This document shows, in pieces, positions 25,936 to 38,671 of a DNA stretch of 64,000 nucleotides. The notes beneath the pieces are model-generated. The model ran no database searches, was not told the DNA's origin, and worked only from the letters and a program-made list of their open reading frames with translations. Each line of letters starts with the position of its first letter. Position 1 is the stretch's first letter. Location of the stretch: contig NZ_JANADO010000001.1 of NCBI RefSeq assembly GCF_024199845.1, positions 7,130,001 through 7,194,000 on the forward strand, read 5' to 3'. The position numbers and the translations under genes are program-made. The DNA is from Bradyrhizobium sp. CCGB12 (GTDB lineage Bacteria > Pseudomonadota > Alphaproteobacteria > Rhizobiales > Xanthobacteraceae).

Positions 25936-26085
25936 TACCTCTCCCGCTTGCGGGAGAGGTCGGCGCGCCCCGGGCGATGCGAAGCATCGTCCCGCGCGCC
26001 GGGTGAGGGCTTTCTCCTCTTGGGGATTATCCCGTTGCGGATACACCCTCTCCCCAGCCCTCCCCCGCAAGCGGGGGAGGGAGCG
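25936..26085. repeat. Composite palindromic element CTCTCCCGCTTGCGGGAGAG..CCCTCCCCCGCAAGCGGGGGAGGG
   Basis: Two short perfect stems (CCTCTCCCGC/GCGGGAGAGG and CCCTCCCCCGC/GCGGGGGAGGG) lie at the ends of a 150-bp stretch with further inverted repeats (GCGCGCCCCGGGCGATGC and GCATCGTCCCGCGCGCCGGG) inside. It sits between convergent genes. Confidence 0.65.
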
Positions 26086-26127
26086 CATCTCGCTTGCGGT
26101 AGCGATCGGGCCCAAGCACAGCACGCT

Positions 26128-27795
26128 TTAATTGATCGGGCCCACCGTGAACGGACCGACCGCGATGACGCGACAATCGCTGTCGCGCTTGGCGCAGTCG
26201 GCGAGTGCGGAATTGACGGCGGTCTGCTCGTCGGCCGCCTTCAGGCCGAGGCCCGGCCGGCCTGCGGTGCCGACGGCGACGGCAGTCCAGCCCATGGCGC
26301 CTTCGAGCTTGCGCATGACCTCAGTGCGCGCATCCGCCATGATCGAGGCGTTGGAGGCGGCATTGAAGAAGCCGGTGGTCCTGAACAGGGTCGGGATCGG
26401 CACGACGAAATTGTCGTCGATCACGACGACCAGGCAGGCAACGCCGGCGATCGCGCCGCACGATTCCAGGGAACGTCGCGCGGCGTCGTCGGCGGACAGC
26501 GCGCCCAGCACCATGAAATATTGTCCGCCCGGGCCGAGCGCGACCGAGCGGGATTTCGCGGCCGGGACGAACATGTTCTCAAGCCGGACCTTCTGGGGAT
26601 CGCGCACCATTGGAAAGTCCTTCGACGCGAATGGCCGCTCGGTCATGGCATCGTGCCGCACCCAGGGCTGCGGCGGCATCGGCGGCTTGCCGTGCGCGTA
26701 GACGATCATGTTGCCGACCGCGTAGAGCTCGCAGCGACGCGGCGATTGCGCGGCGTCGGCCCGCTTCTGGCACTGCTCGAGCGCCATATTGCGCGCGGCC
26801 CCCTCGTTCGGCTGATTCAATGCCGAGCCGGTGAAGCCGCCGACATTGAGGGCAAACGCCTTGTAGTCCCCGCCATCAGCATAGTCGCCAGCCAGGTAAC
26901 TGCGGACTCGCTCGTTGATGAAGGGGACGCTGGCAGCCGAAAATTTGCCAGTCATCGGCGCGGCGGATGGTGACGGTGCAGGCATCGGCGCCATCGCGGC
27001 GCCGGCATTCGCCGGTGCCATCGACGTCATCGGCGACTTTGCCATTTGCGTCGGCATGGGGCTCGGCGCCGCTGCATTCGCAGTCGGCGCAGCGCTTGGT
27101 GTCGCGGCCGGCACCGCCGTGACGGTGGCCGCCTGCTTCAGCTTGGTGTTGTAGAGGAAGCCACTGACGCCGATCGCGGCGACCGAGACGACGGCGACCA
27201 CCAGCGGCCACATCCACACGGGCGCGGCGGCGAGCTTTGCGCTCGGCTTCTTCAGCACCGGCTTGGTATAGCTGCCGTCCTCGCGCCGCATCGCCACCAT
27301 GTAGGCATGCACCGGCGTCGGGATGTTCTTGACCTCCTGCGCGCCGATATCGGCGAACTGCACCGACAGCTTGTTGGCGACCTGCTCGTGCACAGCGCGG
27401 GAGACGCAGATGCCGCCGACCTCGGCAAGGCCCTCCAGCCGCGCCGCGATGTTGACGCCGTCGCCCAGGAGATCGCCGTCGCGCTCGACGACGTCGCCGA
27501 TGGTGATGCCGATGCGGAACGACATCTGCCGGCTCGGCGGATAGGCCATATTGCGGGTTCGCAACGATTCCTGGATGTCGATCGCGCAGCGCACCGCATC
27601 GACCGCGCTCGGAAATTCCGCGAGCACGGCATCGCCCGCCGTGTTGAAAATGCGCCCGCCCGCCTTGGCGATGAAATCGTCGACGACCTCGCGATAGGAG
27701 GCCAGACGCCGCAGCGTCTCCTCTTCGTCTTCCGCGACCAATCTCGAGTAACCGGCAATATCGGCCGCGAAAATCGCTGCGATCTTGCGTTTCAT
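26128..27795 (-). CDS. Class III adenylate/guanylate cyclase with membrane anchor and C-terminal tandem domain
   Basis: The 555-residue protein has an N-terminal class III cyclase domain (about 1-175). Metal-binding Asp residues lie in IFAADIAGYSRL and FNTAGDAVLAEF, with GITIGDVV and GDGVNIAARLEGLA after them. This domain makes cAMP (or cGMP) from the nucleoside triphosphate. A single membrane helix follows near 210-230 (WMWPLVVAVVSVAAIGVSGF). A low-complexity Ala/Pro/Met linker and a C-terminal part with repeated Cys-containing units follow (MALEQCQKRADAAQSPRRCE; ALADCAKRDSDCRVIAVGPF), like DUF4189-type repeats. The cyclase is cytoplasmic and the repeats are probably periplasmic. ATG 27795 is chosen over the longer frame. 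Confidence 0.88.
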   Translation of the reverse strand: MKRKIAAIFAADIAGYSRLVAEDEEETLRRLASYREVVDDFIAKAGGRIFNTAGDAVLAEFPSAVDAVRCAIDIQESLRTRNMAYPPSRQMSFRIGITIGDVVERDGDLLGDGVNIAARLEGLAEVGGICVSRAVHEQVANKLSVQFADIGAQEVKNIPTPVHAYMVAMRREDGSYTKPVLKKPSAKLAAAPVWMWPLVVAVVSVAAIGVSGFLYNTKLKQAATVTAVPAATPSAAPTANAAAPSPMPTQMAKSPMTSMAPANAGAAMAPMPAPSPSAAPMTGKFSAASVPFINERVRSYLAGDYADGGDYKAFALNVGGFTGSALNQPNEGAARNMALEQCQKRADAAQSPRRCELYAVGNMIVYAHGKPPMPPQPWVRHDAMTERPFASKDFPMVRDPQKVRLENMFVPAAKSRSVALGPGGQYFMVLGALSADDAARRSLESCGAIAGVACLVVVIDDNFVVPIPTLFRTTGFFNAASNASIMADARTEVMRKLEGAMGWTAVAVGTAGRPGLGLKAADEQTAVNSALADCAKRDSDCRVIAVGPFTVGPIN

Positions 27796-27914
27796 CTGTG
27801 TCCCGCCCCGGAACAAATTCGCGGGCGCAGAATGCCGCTATCGACGGCGCGGTGCAACAAAGTTTCAGCGCCCGCCACTTCCGTGACGAGCGCTGAACCT
27901 GTTCAGGAATTCTA

Positions 27915-27944
27915 GGCTTGAGCCCCGGAGCAATGCCCCGGGGC
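27915..27944 (-). terminator. GC-rich hairpin after atpC
   Basis: AGCCCCGG and CCGGGGCT form a stem directly after the atpC stop on the minus strand. No T-run follows, so it may only protect the 3' end of the atp mRNA. Confidence 0.4.
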
Positions 27945-28355
<411 letters not shown>

Positions 28356-28375
28356 CTATCCGTTGTTTTCCGCTA

Positions 28376-28454
28376 GTCACCCGCGGGCTTGACCCGCGGG
28401 TCCAGCCATCAAAATTCTCTTTCGATGGATCGCCGGGTCAAGCCCGGCGATGAC
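28376..28454. repeat. Palindromic repeat (family E) between atpD and atpC
   Basis: It reads GTCACCCGCGGGCTTGACCC GCGGGTCCA on the left and GGATCGCCGGGTCAAGCCCG GCGATGAC on the right. It contains two nested stems (CCCGCGGG..CCCGCGGG and GCCGGGTCAAGCCCGGC) within the 115-bp gap of the operon. Confidence 0.75.
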
Positions 28455-28467
28455 GAGATGAGAAAGC

Positions 28468-29949
<1,482 letters not shown>

Positions 29950-29961
29950 TTAGTTCGTGCG

Positions 29962-30837
29962 TCAGACCGCCTCGGCGCCGGAGATGATCTCGATCAGCTC
30001 CTTGGTGATCTGGGCTTGACGGGTTCGGTTGTAGATCTGGGTTTGCTTGCGAATCATTTCACCCGCGTTGCGGGTGGCGTTGTCCATCGAGCTCATCTGC
30101 GCCCCATAGAACGAGGCGTTGTTTTCCAGCAGCGCGCGGAAGATCTGCACCGCGATATTGCGCGGCAACAGGCCGGACAGGAGTTCGTCCTCCTCCGGCT
30201 CATATTCATAGGACGTCGTCGGCGCGGTCGCCGACTTTTCTTCGACGACCAGCGGAATGATCTGCTGCGCGGTCGGGATCTGGGCAATCACCGACTTGAA
30301 CTGAGCGTAGAACAGCGTGCAGACGTCGAACTCGCCGTTCTCGAAACGCGCCAGCACCTTCTTGGCGATATCCTCGGCGTTGACGAAGCCGAGCTGACGA
30401 ACGCTGCGCAGATCGAGGTGCTCGACGATCTGCTTGTCATACAGCCGGCGGAGCTGCTCATAGCCCTTGCGGCCGACGCAGAAGAATTTCACTTCCTTGC
30501 CCTGCGCGATCAGCGCCTGCGCACGCTCGCGCGCGAGGCGAACGATCGAGGAGTTGAATGCGCCGGACAGGCCACGCTCGCCGGTGCAGACGAGAAGCAG
30601 ATGAACCTGGTCCTTGCCGGTGCCGGTGAGCAGCGCCGGTGCGCCGGGTGATCCCGCCGCAGCGCCGGCGATGTTGGCGATCACCGCGCTCATCTTGTCG
30701 GCGTAGGGCCGGGCCGCCTCGGCCGCCTGCTGGGCGCGGCGCAATCTGGAGGCTGCGACCATCTGCATGGCCTTGGTGATCTTCTGCGTCGCCTTGGTGG
30801 AGGCGATGCGGACCCGCATGTCTTTAAGTGACGCCAT
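29962..30837 (-). CDS. atpG: ATP synthase F1 subunit gamma
   Basis: The 291-residue central stalk subunit begins [28 protein letters not shown], the conserved N-terminal helix. It has [20 protein letters not shown] in the middle and ends [36 protein letters not shown], the C-terminal helix that rotates inside the alpha/beta ring. The length is standard. A palindromic repeat occupies much of the gap to atpA upstream. Confidence 0.98.
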   Translation of the reverse strand: MASLKDMRVRIASTKATQKITKAMQMVAASRLRRAQQAAEAARPYADKMSAVIANIAGAAAGSPGAPALLTGTGKDQVHLLLVCTGERGLSGAFNSSIVRLARERAQALIAQGKEVKFFCVGRKGYEQLRRLYDKQIVEHLDLRSVRQLGFVNAEDIAKKVLARFENGEFDVCTLFYAQFKSVIAQIPTAQQIIPLVVEEKSATAPTTSYEYEPEEDELLSGLLPRNIAVQIFRALLENNASFYGAQMSSMDNATRNAGEMIRKQTQIYNRTRQAQITKELIEIISGAEAV

Positions 30838-30887
30838 TCTTCGTCCCCAGCGATCAGCCTGTGGCTCGACCGCGACCCGATCCTTTC

Positions 30888-31000
30888 GTCATGCCCGGGC
30901 TTGTCCCGGGCATCCACGTCTTCTCCCACCACGCGGTGACGCGTGGATGGCCGGGACTTCAGATGCGAAGACGCGCTTCGCGCTTTAGCCCGGCCATGGA
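30888..31000. repeat. Palindromic repeat (family E) between atpA and atpG
   Basis: GTCATGCCCGGGCTTGTCCC GGGCATCCACG opens the element. It goes on through ACCACGCGGTGACGCGTGGA and ends with an AAGACGCGCTTCGCGCTTTA GCCCGGCCATGG segment. It fills most of the 169-bp atpA-atpG gap and contains at least three strong stems. Confidence 0.75.
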
Positions 31001-31006
31001 GCCGTC

Positions 31007-33096
<2,090 letters not shown>

Positions 33097-33547
33097 AGAC
33101 GCGCTCTTTTTGCTGTCAAACTCGCAAGGGAAAAACCGTCGCCACGAACGCGGCGCCTAGCGATCCAAGCCCTTGGAATTCAAGCGGGACTTCGATTTTT
33201 CGACCAGCACGGGAGGTGCCGGGCTCGTTAAAATCGCGGCTTTGCTAACATAGCAGGCGCGCACGTGCAACATGACGCCAAATTAAAGGCACGAGGTTCT
33301 GTCGCCAGTTCGTCGCAGTACGCGACGCTTTAAGTGACGGGCATGATGACCTGCCGCGTCGCGGAATTGCCCGAGCATCGCGTCGGCATCCGACGTTCTT
33401 GTTCCTGCTCTCAGCGCATAGCCGCCATGAACACAGATCGCAGAGGCGTGAATCCGCCGGGCATTGCTCGCCGCGTCGAATACTTACTCAATTCTAAATA
33501 TCCGGAACAACAACTTCGCTTTACAGTATTCGCAAGTAATAATTAGA

Positions 33548-33562
33548 TTAACAAATCGTTAA
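33548..33562. promoter_or_regulatory. CtrA binding box TTAA-N7-TTAA
   Basis: The sequence TTAACAAATCGTTAA matches the full CtrA consensus TTAA-N7-TTAA exactly. It lies in the AT-rich part of the gap, about 184 bp before the ATG of the RlpA-like gene and about 450 bp from atpH. CtrA is the cell-cycle response regulator of alphaproteobacteria and controls many division and envelope genes, so the RlpA-like gene is the likely target. Confidence 0.6.
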
Positions 33563-33708
33563 AGCCGAAGCCTACGGAAACTCGACTGCAATATCGATGC
33601 CCAGTAACAAGATGTTTCATGACGACGTCGGACGGATTTACTGCCTAACTCGCGCCTTATTAGGAATCGAAACGCGATCCCGCTCTCAAACTGATAGGGG
33701 CTCCACTG

Positions 33709-33722
33709 GCCACATATGTGGC
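33709..33722. promoter_or_regulatory. 14-bp perfect palindrome GCCACATATGTGGC
   Basis: This dyad is a perfect inverted repeat centred 30 bp before the RlpA-like start. Its position fits an operator near the transcription start or in the 5' leader. The binding protein is unknown. Confidence 0.4.
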
Positions 33723-33745
33723 AATACTAGCTTAGGGACCAATCA

Positions 33746-34252
33746 ATGCTGTCTTTGAAGAAGCTGGGCGCTGTGACCCGGCCGCGCACGGCGATCGCGT
33801 TCGTTGCCGCAACCCTCGTCGTCGGTGGAACTGCCACCGAGGCGTCCGCCAAATCCCGGCATCACCGGCATCACCACCATCATCACCGCCACCACGCCCA
33901 GGCCGATACCAACGCGACCTCCGATTGGCGCAATGCCAACGCCGCGATGACGCCGTCGTCGGGCACGGGCCGCAGCTTCTCCGGCGTCGCCTCCTATTAT
34001 GGCAACGAGTCCGGCAGCCGGACCGCCTCGGGCCAGCGCTTCAACCAGAACGCCATGACCGCCGCCCACCGTTCGCTGCCGTTCGGTACCAAGCTGCGCG
34101 TCACCCATGGCGGCCAGAGCGTCATCGTCACCATCAATGACCGCGGCCCGTTCATTCGCGGCCGTGTGCTCGACCTCTCCACCGGCGCTGCCCGCGCCAT
34201 CGGCCTCACCGGGGCCGGCGTCGGCCGCGTGACCGCGGAAGTCATCTCCTAA
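33746..34252 (+). CDS. RlpA-like protein (septal ring lytic transglycosylase family)
   Basis: The 168-residue exported protein has a signal peptide (about residues 1-36, ending ATEASAKS), then a striking His-rich stretch (RHHRHHHHHHRHH), a short linker, and an RlpA-type double-psi beta-barrel from about 78. The catalytic-type motif is FSGVASYYGNESGSRTASGQ with MTAAHRSLPFGTKLRVT and VTINDRGPF..GRVLDLSTGAA. RlpA enzymes cleave naked glycan at division sites in some bacteria. No SPOR domain is present, so septal recruitment would need another route. The His cluster could bind metal ions. It is monocistronic, below a CtrA box and above a strong terminator. Confidence 0.92.
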   Translation: MLSLKKLGAVTRPRTAIAFVAATLVVGGTATEASAKSRHHRHHHHHHRHHAQADTNATSDWRNANAAMTPSSGTGRSFSGVASYYGNESGSRTASGQRFNQNAMTAAHRSLPFGTKLRVTHGGQSVIVTINDRGPFIRGRVLDLSTGAARAIGLTGAGVGRVTAEVIS

Positions 34253-34316
34253 GGCGCGTTCCAAGCGCCTTAGCTCGCACGCGCAGTTTCATCAGTTTGA
34301 TGCGCGCCTAAAAAAC

Positions 34317-34350
34317 AAGCCCGTGGTCTTGGGGGACCACGGGCTTTTTT
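34317..34350 (+). terminator. Rho-independent terminator after rlpA
   Basis: AAGCCCGTGGTC and GACCACGGGCTT form a 12-bp stem around a TTGGGG loop, followed by TTTTTT. It lies about 65 bp after the RlpA-like gene stop. Confidence 0.9.
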
Positions 34351-34356
34351 ACGTGC

Positions 34357-34444
34357 CGTCATTGCCAGCGCAGCGAAGCAATCGAGAATCTTTCCATGGA
34401 GGGATTCTGGATTGCTTCGTCGCGAGAGCTCCACAGCAATGACG
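34357..34444. repeat. Palindromic repeat (family A), copy 3
   Basis: CGTCATTGCCAGCGCAGCGA AGCAATCGAGA on the left mirrors TTCTGGATTGCTTCGTCGCG AGAGCTCCACAGCAATGACG on the right. It lies between the rlpA terminator and the convergent priA stop. Confidence 0.85.
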
Positions 34445-34464
34445 TGGCGAGAGTGTGCGCAGCC

Positions 34465-36675
34465 TTACAGAAAGCTCTGCGGGTCGACGTCGACTTCGAG
34501 CTTCAGGTTGCCCTTCGGCTTCGGGCAGACGGCGAGCCAGTTGCGCAAGTAATCCGACAGGTCGAAGCCGCGCGCCGATTTCACCAGGATGCGGAAGCGG
34601 TAGCGGCCCTTGATGACCGCGAGCGGCGCTTCCGCCGGCCCCAGCACGACCACGCGCTCATCGCGCGGCGCGAGCGCCACCAGCCTGCGGCCAAAGCCTT
34701 CGGCGCTCGGGCGGTCGCCCGCCGAGATGATCAGGCTCGCGAGCCGTCCGAACGGCGGATAGAGCGTCCTCTCGCGCAGGTCGATCTCGCTGTCGTAGAA
34801 GGCCTCGCGGTCGCAGGCGATCAGCGCCTTCATGACGGGATGATCGGGCTGGTGGGTCTGGAGATAGCCGACGCCTCGGCCCTGCTCGCGCCCGGCGCGG
34901 CCGATCACCTGGTTGAGCAATTGCCAGGTCCGTTCCGCCGCGCGCGGATCGCCATTGCTAAGGCCAAGATCGGCATCGACCACGCCGACGAGATTGAGCC
35001 GCGGAAAATTGTGGCCCTTGGCCACGAGCTGCGTGCCGATGATGATGTCGACGCGGCCCTCCGCGATCTCGGCGAGCTCCGAGCGCATCGTCTCGATCGA
35101 GGTGATGAGGTCGCTCGACAGCACCATGGTGCGCGCGTCCGGGAACAGCGCGGCCGCCTCCTCCTGCAAGCGTTCGACGCCGGGCCCGACCGCAACCAGC
35201 GATTCCTCCGCGGAACAGTTCGGACAGAGATGCGGGCGCGGCATCGAGAAGCCGCAATGATGACAGACCAGCCGCTGGCGGAAACGATGATCGACCAGCC
35301 AGGCATCGCAGATGGTGCAGGCGAAGCGATGGCCGCAGCCGCGGCACAGCGTCAGCGGCGCATAGCCGCGACGATTGAGGAACAGCAGCGCCTGCTCGCG
35401 CTTTTCGATCGCGGTTCTGATTTCCCCGGCCAGCCGCGGCGAGATGAAGCGGCCGCGCGCGGGCGGCTCGCGGCGCATGTCAATCGCCTCGATATGCGGC
35501 ATGTGCTGGCCGCCGAAGCGCGAGGGCAGCGCGATGCGCTGATAGCGGTTCTTGCGTGCATTCACCTCGGATTCGACCGACGGCGTTGCCGAGGCCAGCA
35601 CGATCGGGATCTTTGCGATATGGGCGCGCACCACCGCCATGTCACGGGCGTGGTAATGCACGCCCTCGTCCTGCTTGTAGGCCTGGTCGTGCTCCTCATC
35701 GACGACGATGAGGCCGAGATTGGCGTAAGGCAGGAACAGAGCCGAGCGCGCGCCGACCACGACCGGCGCGGTGCCCGCCGAGATCGCCGCCCAATTGCGC
35801 GCGCGGGTGCGCGGCGTCAGCTCCGAATGCCATTCGATCGGCCGCACGCCGAAACGTTGCGCGAAGCGATCGAGGAACTGGCCGGTCAGCGCGATCTCCG
35901 GCATCAGGATCAGCGATTGCTTGCCGCGGCGGATGGCTTCCGCGACCGCCTCGAAATAGACCTCGGTCTTGCCCGAGCCGGTGACGCCGTCGAGCAGCGC
36001 GACGTGAAAGGTGCCGTTGGCCGCGAGCGCGCGCATCGCATCGACGCCGGCGCGCTGGAGCGGCGAAAACTCCGGCCGGCCAAACTCCGGATCGGGCGCC
36101 GGCGGGGGCGGAGGCGGCGGCATCGGCTCGACCGTGAGCGTGCCTTCGTCGACGAGGCCGTCGATCACGCCCGCCGAGACACCCGCCTCCTTGGCCGCCT
36201 CGGACTTGCCGTGCAGCAGCCGGTCCGACAGCACCGCGATGACGCGCTGGCGCGCCGGCGTCAGGCGCTTCGGGGGATCGCCGACCAGGCGCACGCCGGG
36301 GCGCACCCGTTCAGGGCCGAGATTGTCGCCCATCCGCAGGCACATGCGCAGCACCATGCCGCGCGGGCTCAGCGTGTAGTTGGCGACCCAGTCGACGACT
36401 GAGCGCAATTCGGGTTTCAGGGACGAAACGTCGAGCTTTTCGCTGACCTCCTTGAGGCGGTTGTGCAGGCGCGGATCGGGATTGGCGTTTTCCGCCCAGA
36501 CCACGGCCAAGACCTCGCGCGGGCCGAGCGGCACGCCGACGAGATCGCCCGCCTTCAGCTCCATCCCGCGCGGCACCTTGTAGGAATAGGTCTGGTCGAG
36601 CGCGACCGGCACCAGCACGTCGACCATGCGGGTCGCGTTGGCGGGGGTGGTCGTGCTGCGCGACGAATGATCCAT
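34465..36675 (-). CDS. priA: Primosomal protein N' (replication restart helicase PriA)
   Basis: The 736-residue 3'-to-5' DNA helicase reloads the replisome at stalled forks. An N-terminal DNA-binding domain (VDVLVPVALDQTYSYKVPRG) leads to the helicase: Walker A LLDGVTGSGKTEVYFEA near 215, the DEEHD box in IVVDEEHDQAYKQDEG and the QMLAKG-like TQLVAKGHNFPRL. Eight zinc-binding cysteines lie in CRGCGHRFACTIC and CHHCGFSMPRPHLCPNC. ATG 36675 is chosen over the longer frame, with the first conserved block starting about 17 residues later. It is divergent from xerC across about 124 bp. Confidence 0.97.
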   Translation of the reverse strand: MDHSSRSTTTPANATRMVDVLVPVALDQTYSYKVPRGMELKAGDLVGVPLGPREVLAVVWAENANPDPRLHNRLKEVSEKLDVSSLKPELRSVVDWVANYTLSPRGMVLRMCLRMGDNLGPERVRPGVRLVGDPPKRLTPARQRVIAVLSDRLLHGKSEAAKEAGVSAGVIDGLVDEGTLTVEPMPPPPPPPAPDPEFGRPEFSPLQRAGVDAMRALAANGTFHVALLDGVTGSGKTEVYFEAVAEAIRRGKQSLILMPEIALTGQFLDRFAQRFGVRPIEWHSELTPRTRARNWAAISAGTAPVVVGARSALFLPYANLGLIVVDEEHDQAYKQDEGVHYHARDMAVVRAHIAKIPIVLASATPSVESEVNARKNRYQRIALPSRFGGQHMPHIEAIDMRREPPARGRFISPRLAGEIRTAIEKREQALLFLNRRGYAPLTLCRGCGHRFACTICDAWLVDHRFRQRLVCHHCGFSMPRPHLCPNCSAEESLVAVGPGVERLQEEAAALFPDARTMVLSSDLITSIETMRSELAEIAEGRVDIIIGTQLVAKGHNFPRLNLVGVVDADLGLSNGDPRAAERTWQLLNQVIGRAGREQGRGVGYLQTHQPDHPVMKALIACDREAFYDSEIDLRERTLYPPFGRLASLIISAGDRPSAEGFGRRLVALAPRDERVVVLGPAEAPLAVIKGRYRFRILVKSARGFDLSDYLRNWLAVCPKPKGNLKLEVDVDPQSFL

Positions 36676-36799
36676 CGATGGTCTTTGGCGGGAGAATCGG
36701 AACCTGGGGGACCTCAAGGCTAGCGCCGAGCGGCGGCCTTAGCGAACAGTAAACTTGTGTGATGCGATATACTGTGCGGAATCATTACGTCCAGAGCGC

Positions 36800-37765
36800 A
36801 TGAGCAAACCGGTCGCCCCGCAAATCGAGCTCGCCAGCGCCGATCCCTCGATCGCGCTGGAGATGACACGCTGGCTGTCGCATCTCGGCGCCGAGCGGCG
36901 GCTGTCGCCGAAGACGCTTGAGGCCTATGGCCGCGACTTGCGGCAATGCCTGGATTTCCTCTGCAGCCATTGGGGCGAGCGCGTGACGCTCGAACGGTTT
37001 GCCTCGCTCGAAGCCACCGACGTCCGCGCCTTCATGGCGATGCGCCGCGCCGACGACATTGCCGGCCGCAGCCTGATGCGGGCGCTGGCCGGCCTGCGCT
37101 CCTTCGGCCGCTTCCTCGAGCGCGAAGGCAAGGGCAAGGTCGGCGCATTGTCGGCAATCCGCGCGCCGAAGGTCGCCAAGTCCCTGCCAAAACCGTTGCC
37201 GATGGCATCTGCAAAACGCCTTGCCGATGCCGACGAGCGCGCCGGCGAGGAACGCGAGACCTGGATCCTGGCGCGCGACGCCGCGGTGATGGCGCTGCTC
37301 TATGGCTCGGGCCTGCGCATCTCCGAAGCGCTCGGCCTGAAGCGCCGCGAGGTGCCGAAGCCAGGCGAAGGCGACGTGCTCGTCGTCACGGGCAAAGGCA
37401 ACAAGACCCGCATGGTGCCGGTACTCCAGAACGTGCTCGCGCTGGTGCAGGAATATGTTGCGATGTGCCCCTATCCGCTGCCGGCGGAGGGCCCGATCTT
37501 CGTCGGCGCGCGCGGCGGCCCCTTGAGCCCGCGCATCATCCAGCTCGCGATGGAGCGGCTGCGCGGCGCGCTCGGCCTACCCGACAGCGCCACGCCACAC
37601 GCGCTCCGGCATTCCTTCGCCACGCATCTGTTGTCACGCGGCGGCGATTTGCGCGCGATCCAGGAATTGCTCGGCCATTCCTCGCTCTCGACCACGCAGA
37701 TCTATACTGGCATCGATTCCGAGCGCCTGCTCGAAGTCTATGCCAGCGCGCATCCGCGGCGGTAG
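36800..37765 (+). CDS. xerC: Tyrosine recombinase XerC
   Basis: The 321-residue recombinase has an N-terminal SAM-like DNA-binding domain (LGAERRLSPKTLEAYGRDLR) and a C-terminal catalytic domain. The catalytic set is visible: Arg in GSGLRISEALGL, Lys in VTGKGNKTRMVPV, His and Arg in PHALRHSFATHLL, His in LLGHSSLSTTQIY, and the Tyr of QIYTGID. It resolves chromosome dimers at dif with XerD. Proximity to priA and the housekeeping context favour XerC over a mobile-element integrase. ATG 36800 removes a short non-conserved extension. Confidence 0.94.
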   Translation: MSKPVAPQIELASADPSIALEMTRWLSHLGAERRLSPKTLEAYGRDLRQCLDFLCSHWGERVTLERFASLEATDVRAFMAMRRADDIAGRSLMRALAGLRSFGRFLEREGKGKVGALSAIRAPKVAKSLPKPLPMASAKRLADADERAGEERETWILARDAAVMALLYGSGLRISEALGLKRREVPKPGEGDVLVVTGKGNKTRMVPVLQNVLALVQEYVAMCPYPLPAEGPIFVGARGGPLSPRIIQLAMERLRGALGLPDSATPHALRHSFATHLLSRGGDLRAIQELLGHSSLSTTQIYTGIDSERLLEVYASAHPRR

Positions 37766-37769
37766 CAGC

Positions 37770-38342
37770 TCAGTTGGCGAGATACTCGATATCGTAGACA
37801 TAGTTCGACCCGCGTCCGACCTCGACGCGGACCGCCGGCCTGAATTTCTCCAGGCGTTCGTAGAGCGGCGCCGCAACCTTCACCGTTTGGTTTGCGATGC
37901 GGACGAGATAGTCCGCCTTGCGGCTGCCACCTGACCTCCACGCACGATCGACCTGGCCTTCGATCACAATCCGGGACGTCAGGTGATCGAGAAACAGCAT
38001 TCGTCCGGCATACCATGCGAGGCCGCTGCCGAGCAGCACGATCAGGATCATCGAGGCAAACGCCTTCGCCTTGTCGCGCCATGAACCGTAAAGCGGAGGT
38101 TGCCGCAGCTGGGAGCCCGCCGTGATCAGGCCCAGAATAACGAGGCCGATATGGACGTCGTTGACCGCGATGATCGAGCTCTTGTCGTAAAGTATCCCGA
38201 GGACCACGTAGGCCAGCACGAGCACGGGCACAATCTTGACGACGAACCCGAGGGCCTCGGTGTCGCGGGCCTTCAGCAGCGCAAACACCGCGATGGCGAT
38301 AAAGGGCCAGAAGCAGGCTGCGATGAATTCCGCCGTGGTCAT
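37770..38342 (-). CDS. Hypothetical membrane protein
   Basis: The 190-residue protein has four predicted membrane helices: FIAACFWPFIAIAVFALLKA near the start, VVKIVPVLVLAYVVLGILYD, VHIGLVILGLITAG and AFASMILIVLLGSGLAWYAG. The last 70 residues form a soluble domain with two Tyr/Val-rich strands ending YVYDIEYLAN. I do not recognise the family. It is convergent with xerC, whose stop is only four bases away, and is probably monocistronic. Confidence 0.7.
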   Translation of the reverse strand: MTTAEFIAACFWPFIAIAVFALLKARDTEALGFVVKIVPVLVLAYVVLGILYDKSSIIAVNDVHIGLVILGLITAGSQLRQPPLYGSWRDKAKAFASMILIVLLGSGLAWYAGRMLFLDHLTSRIVIEGQVDRAWRSGGSRKADYLVRIANQTVKVAAPLYERLEKFRPAVRVEVGRGSNYVYDIEYLAN

Positions 38343-38671
38343 GGGACAGGACTAGAACAGCCCGCACGCGAAACCATTAATTGGGAACAGCAAGGCGCGC
38401 GCCGTCGCCATCGATTGCGCCGTGCGGTCAATCATCGGTAAACCGGATGCAGAAAATTCGCGGGCGCGCGCACGTCGACGAAATTGTTTCCCGGCATTTC
38501 CAACCTGGCTTATTTGCGAAATGCAGCGGTGCTGCGATGGCGAAATTCGGGCCACCTGCGCCTTGATGGACAAGATTTAAGGTTACGCGCGCAGATCGAA
38601 TGCTACAATCTGTCACAGATGGCGGGGCCAGCCCGTTGCGGGCCGGTCGTACCTGTCGTGACGGGGCTTCA
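38343..38671. other. Divergent intergenic region before the YLDPGTG module
   Basis: The gap lies between divergent genes and should hold the promoter of the three-gene module. I see no repeat copies, palindromes or recognisable regulator sites. The small frames on both strands are not gene-like. Confidence 0.4.

Larger units (their letters stand above)
25733..26127. other. Convergent intergenic region made mostly of repeats
   Basis: Just after the second rppH-like gene comes the 25-bp repeat copy 2. From 25936 there is a long palindromic element. The rest shows no credible gene on either strand. Confidence 0.6.
33097..33745. other. Long divergent intergenic region between atpH and rlpA
   Basis: This stretch must contain the promoters of both the atp operon and the RlpA-like gene. 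From about 33480 to 33600 it is AT-rich compared with the rest of the window. It holds a perfect CtrA-type box and a 14-bp perfect palindrome, listed separately. A 70-codon frame at 33334-33546 has no recognisable features and I do not support it as a gene. Confidence 0.6.

Noticed and set aside
33334-33546. A 70-codon frame in the atpH-rlpA gap
   Set aside because: No conserved feature, no Shine-Dalgarno, and it lies in a regulatory region.
34396-36402. A 668-codon open frame antisense to priA
   Set aside because: PriA motifs, including the eight zinc cysteines, are clear on the minus strand; this is a shadow.
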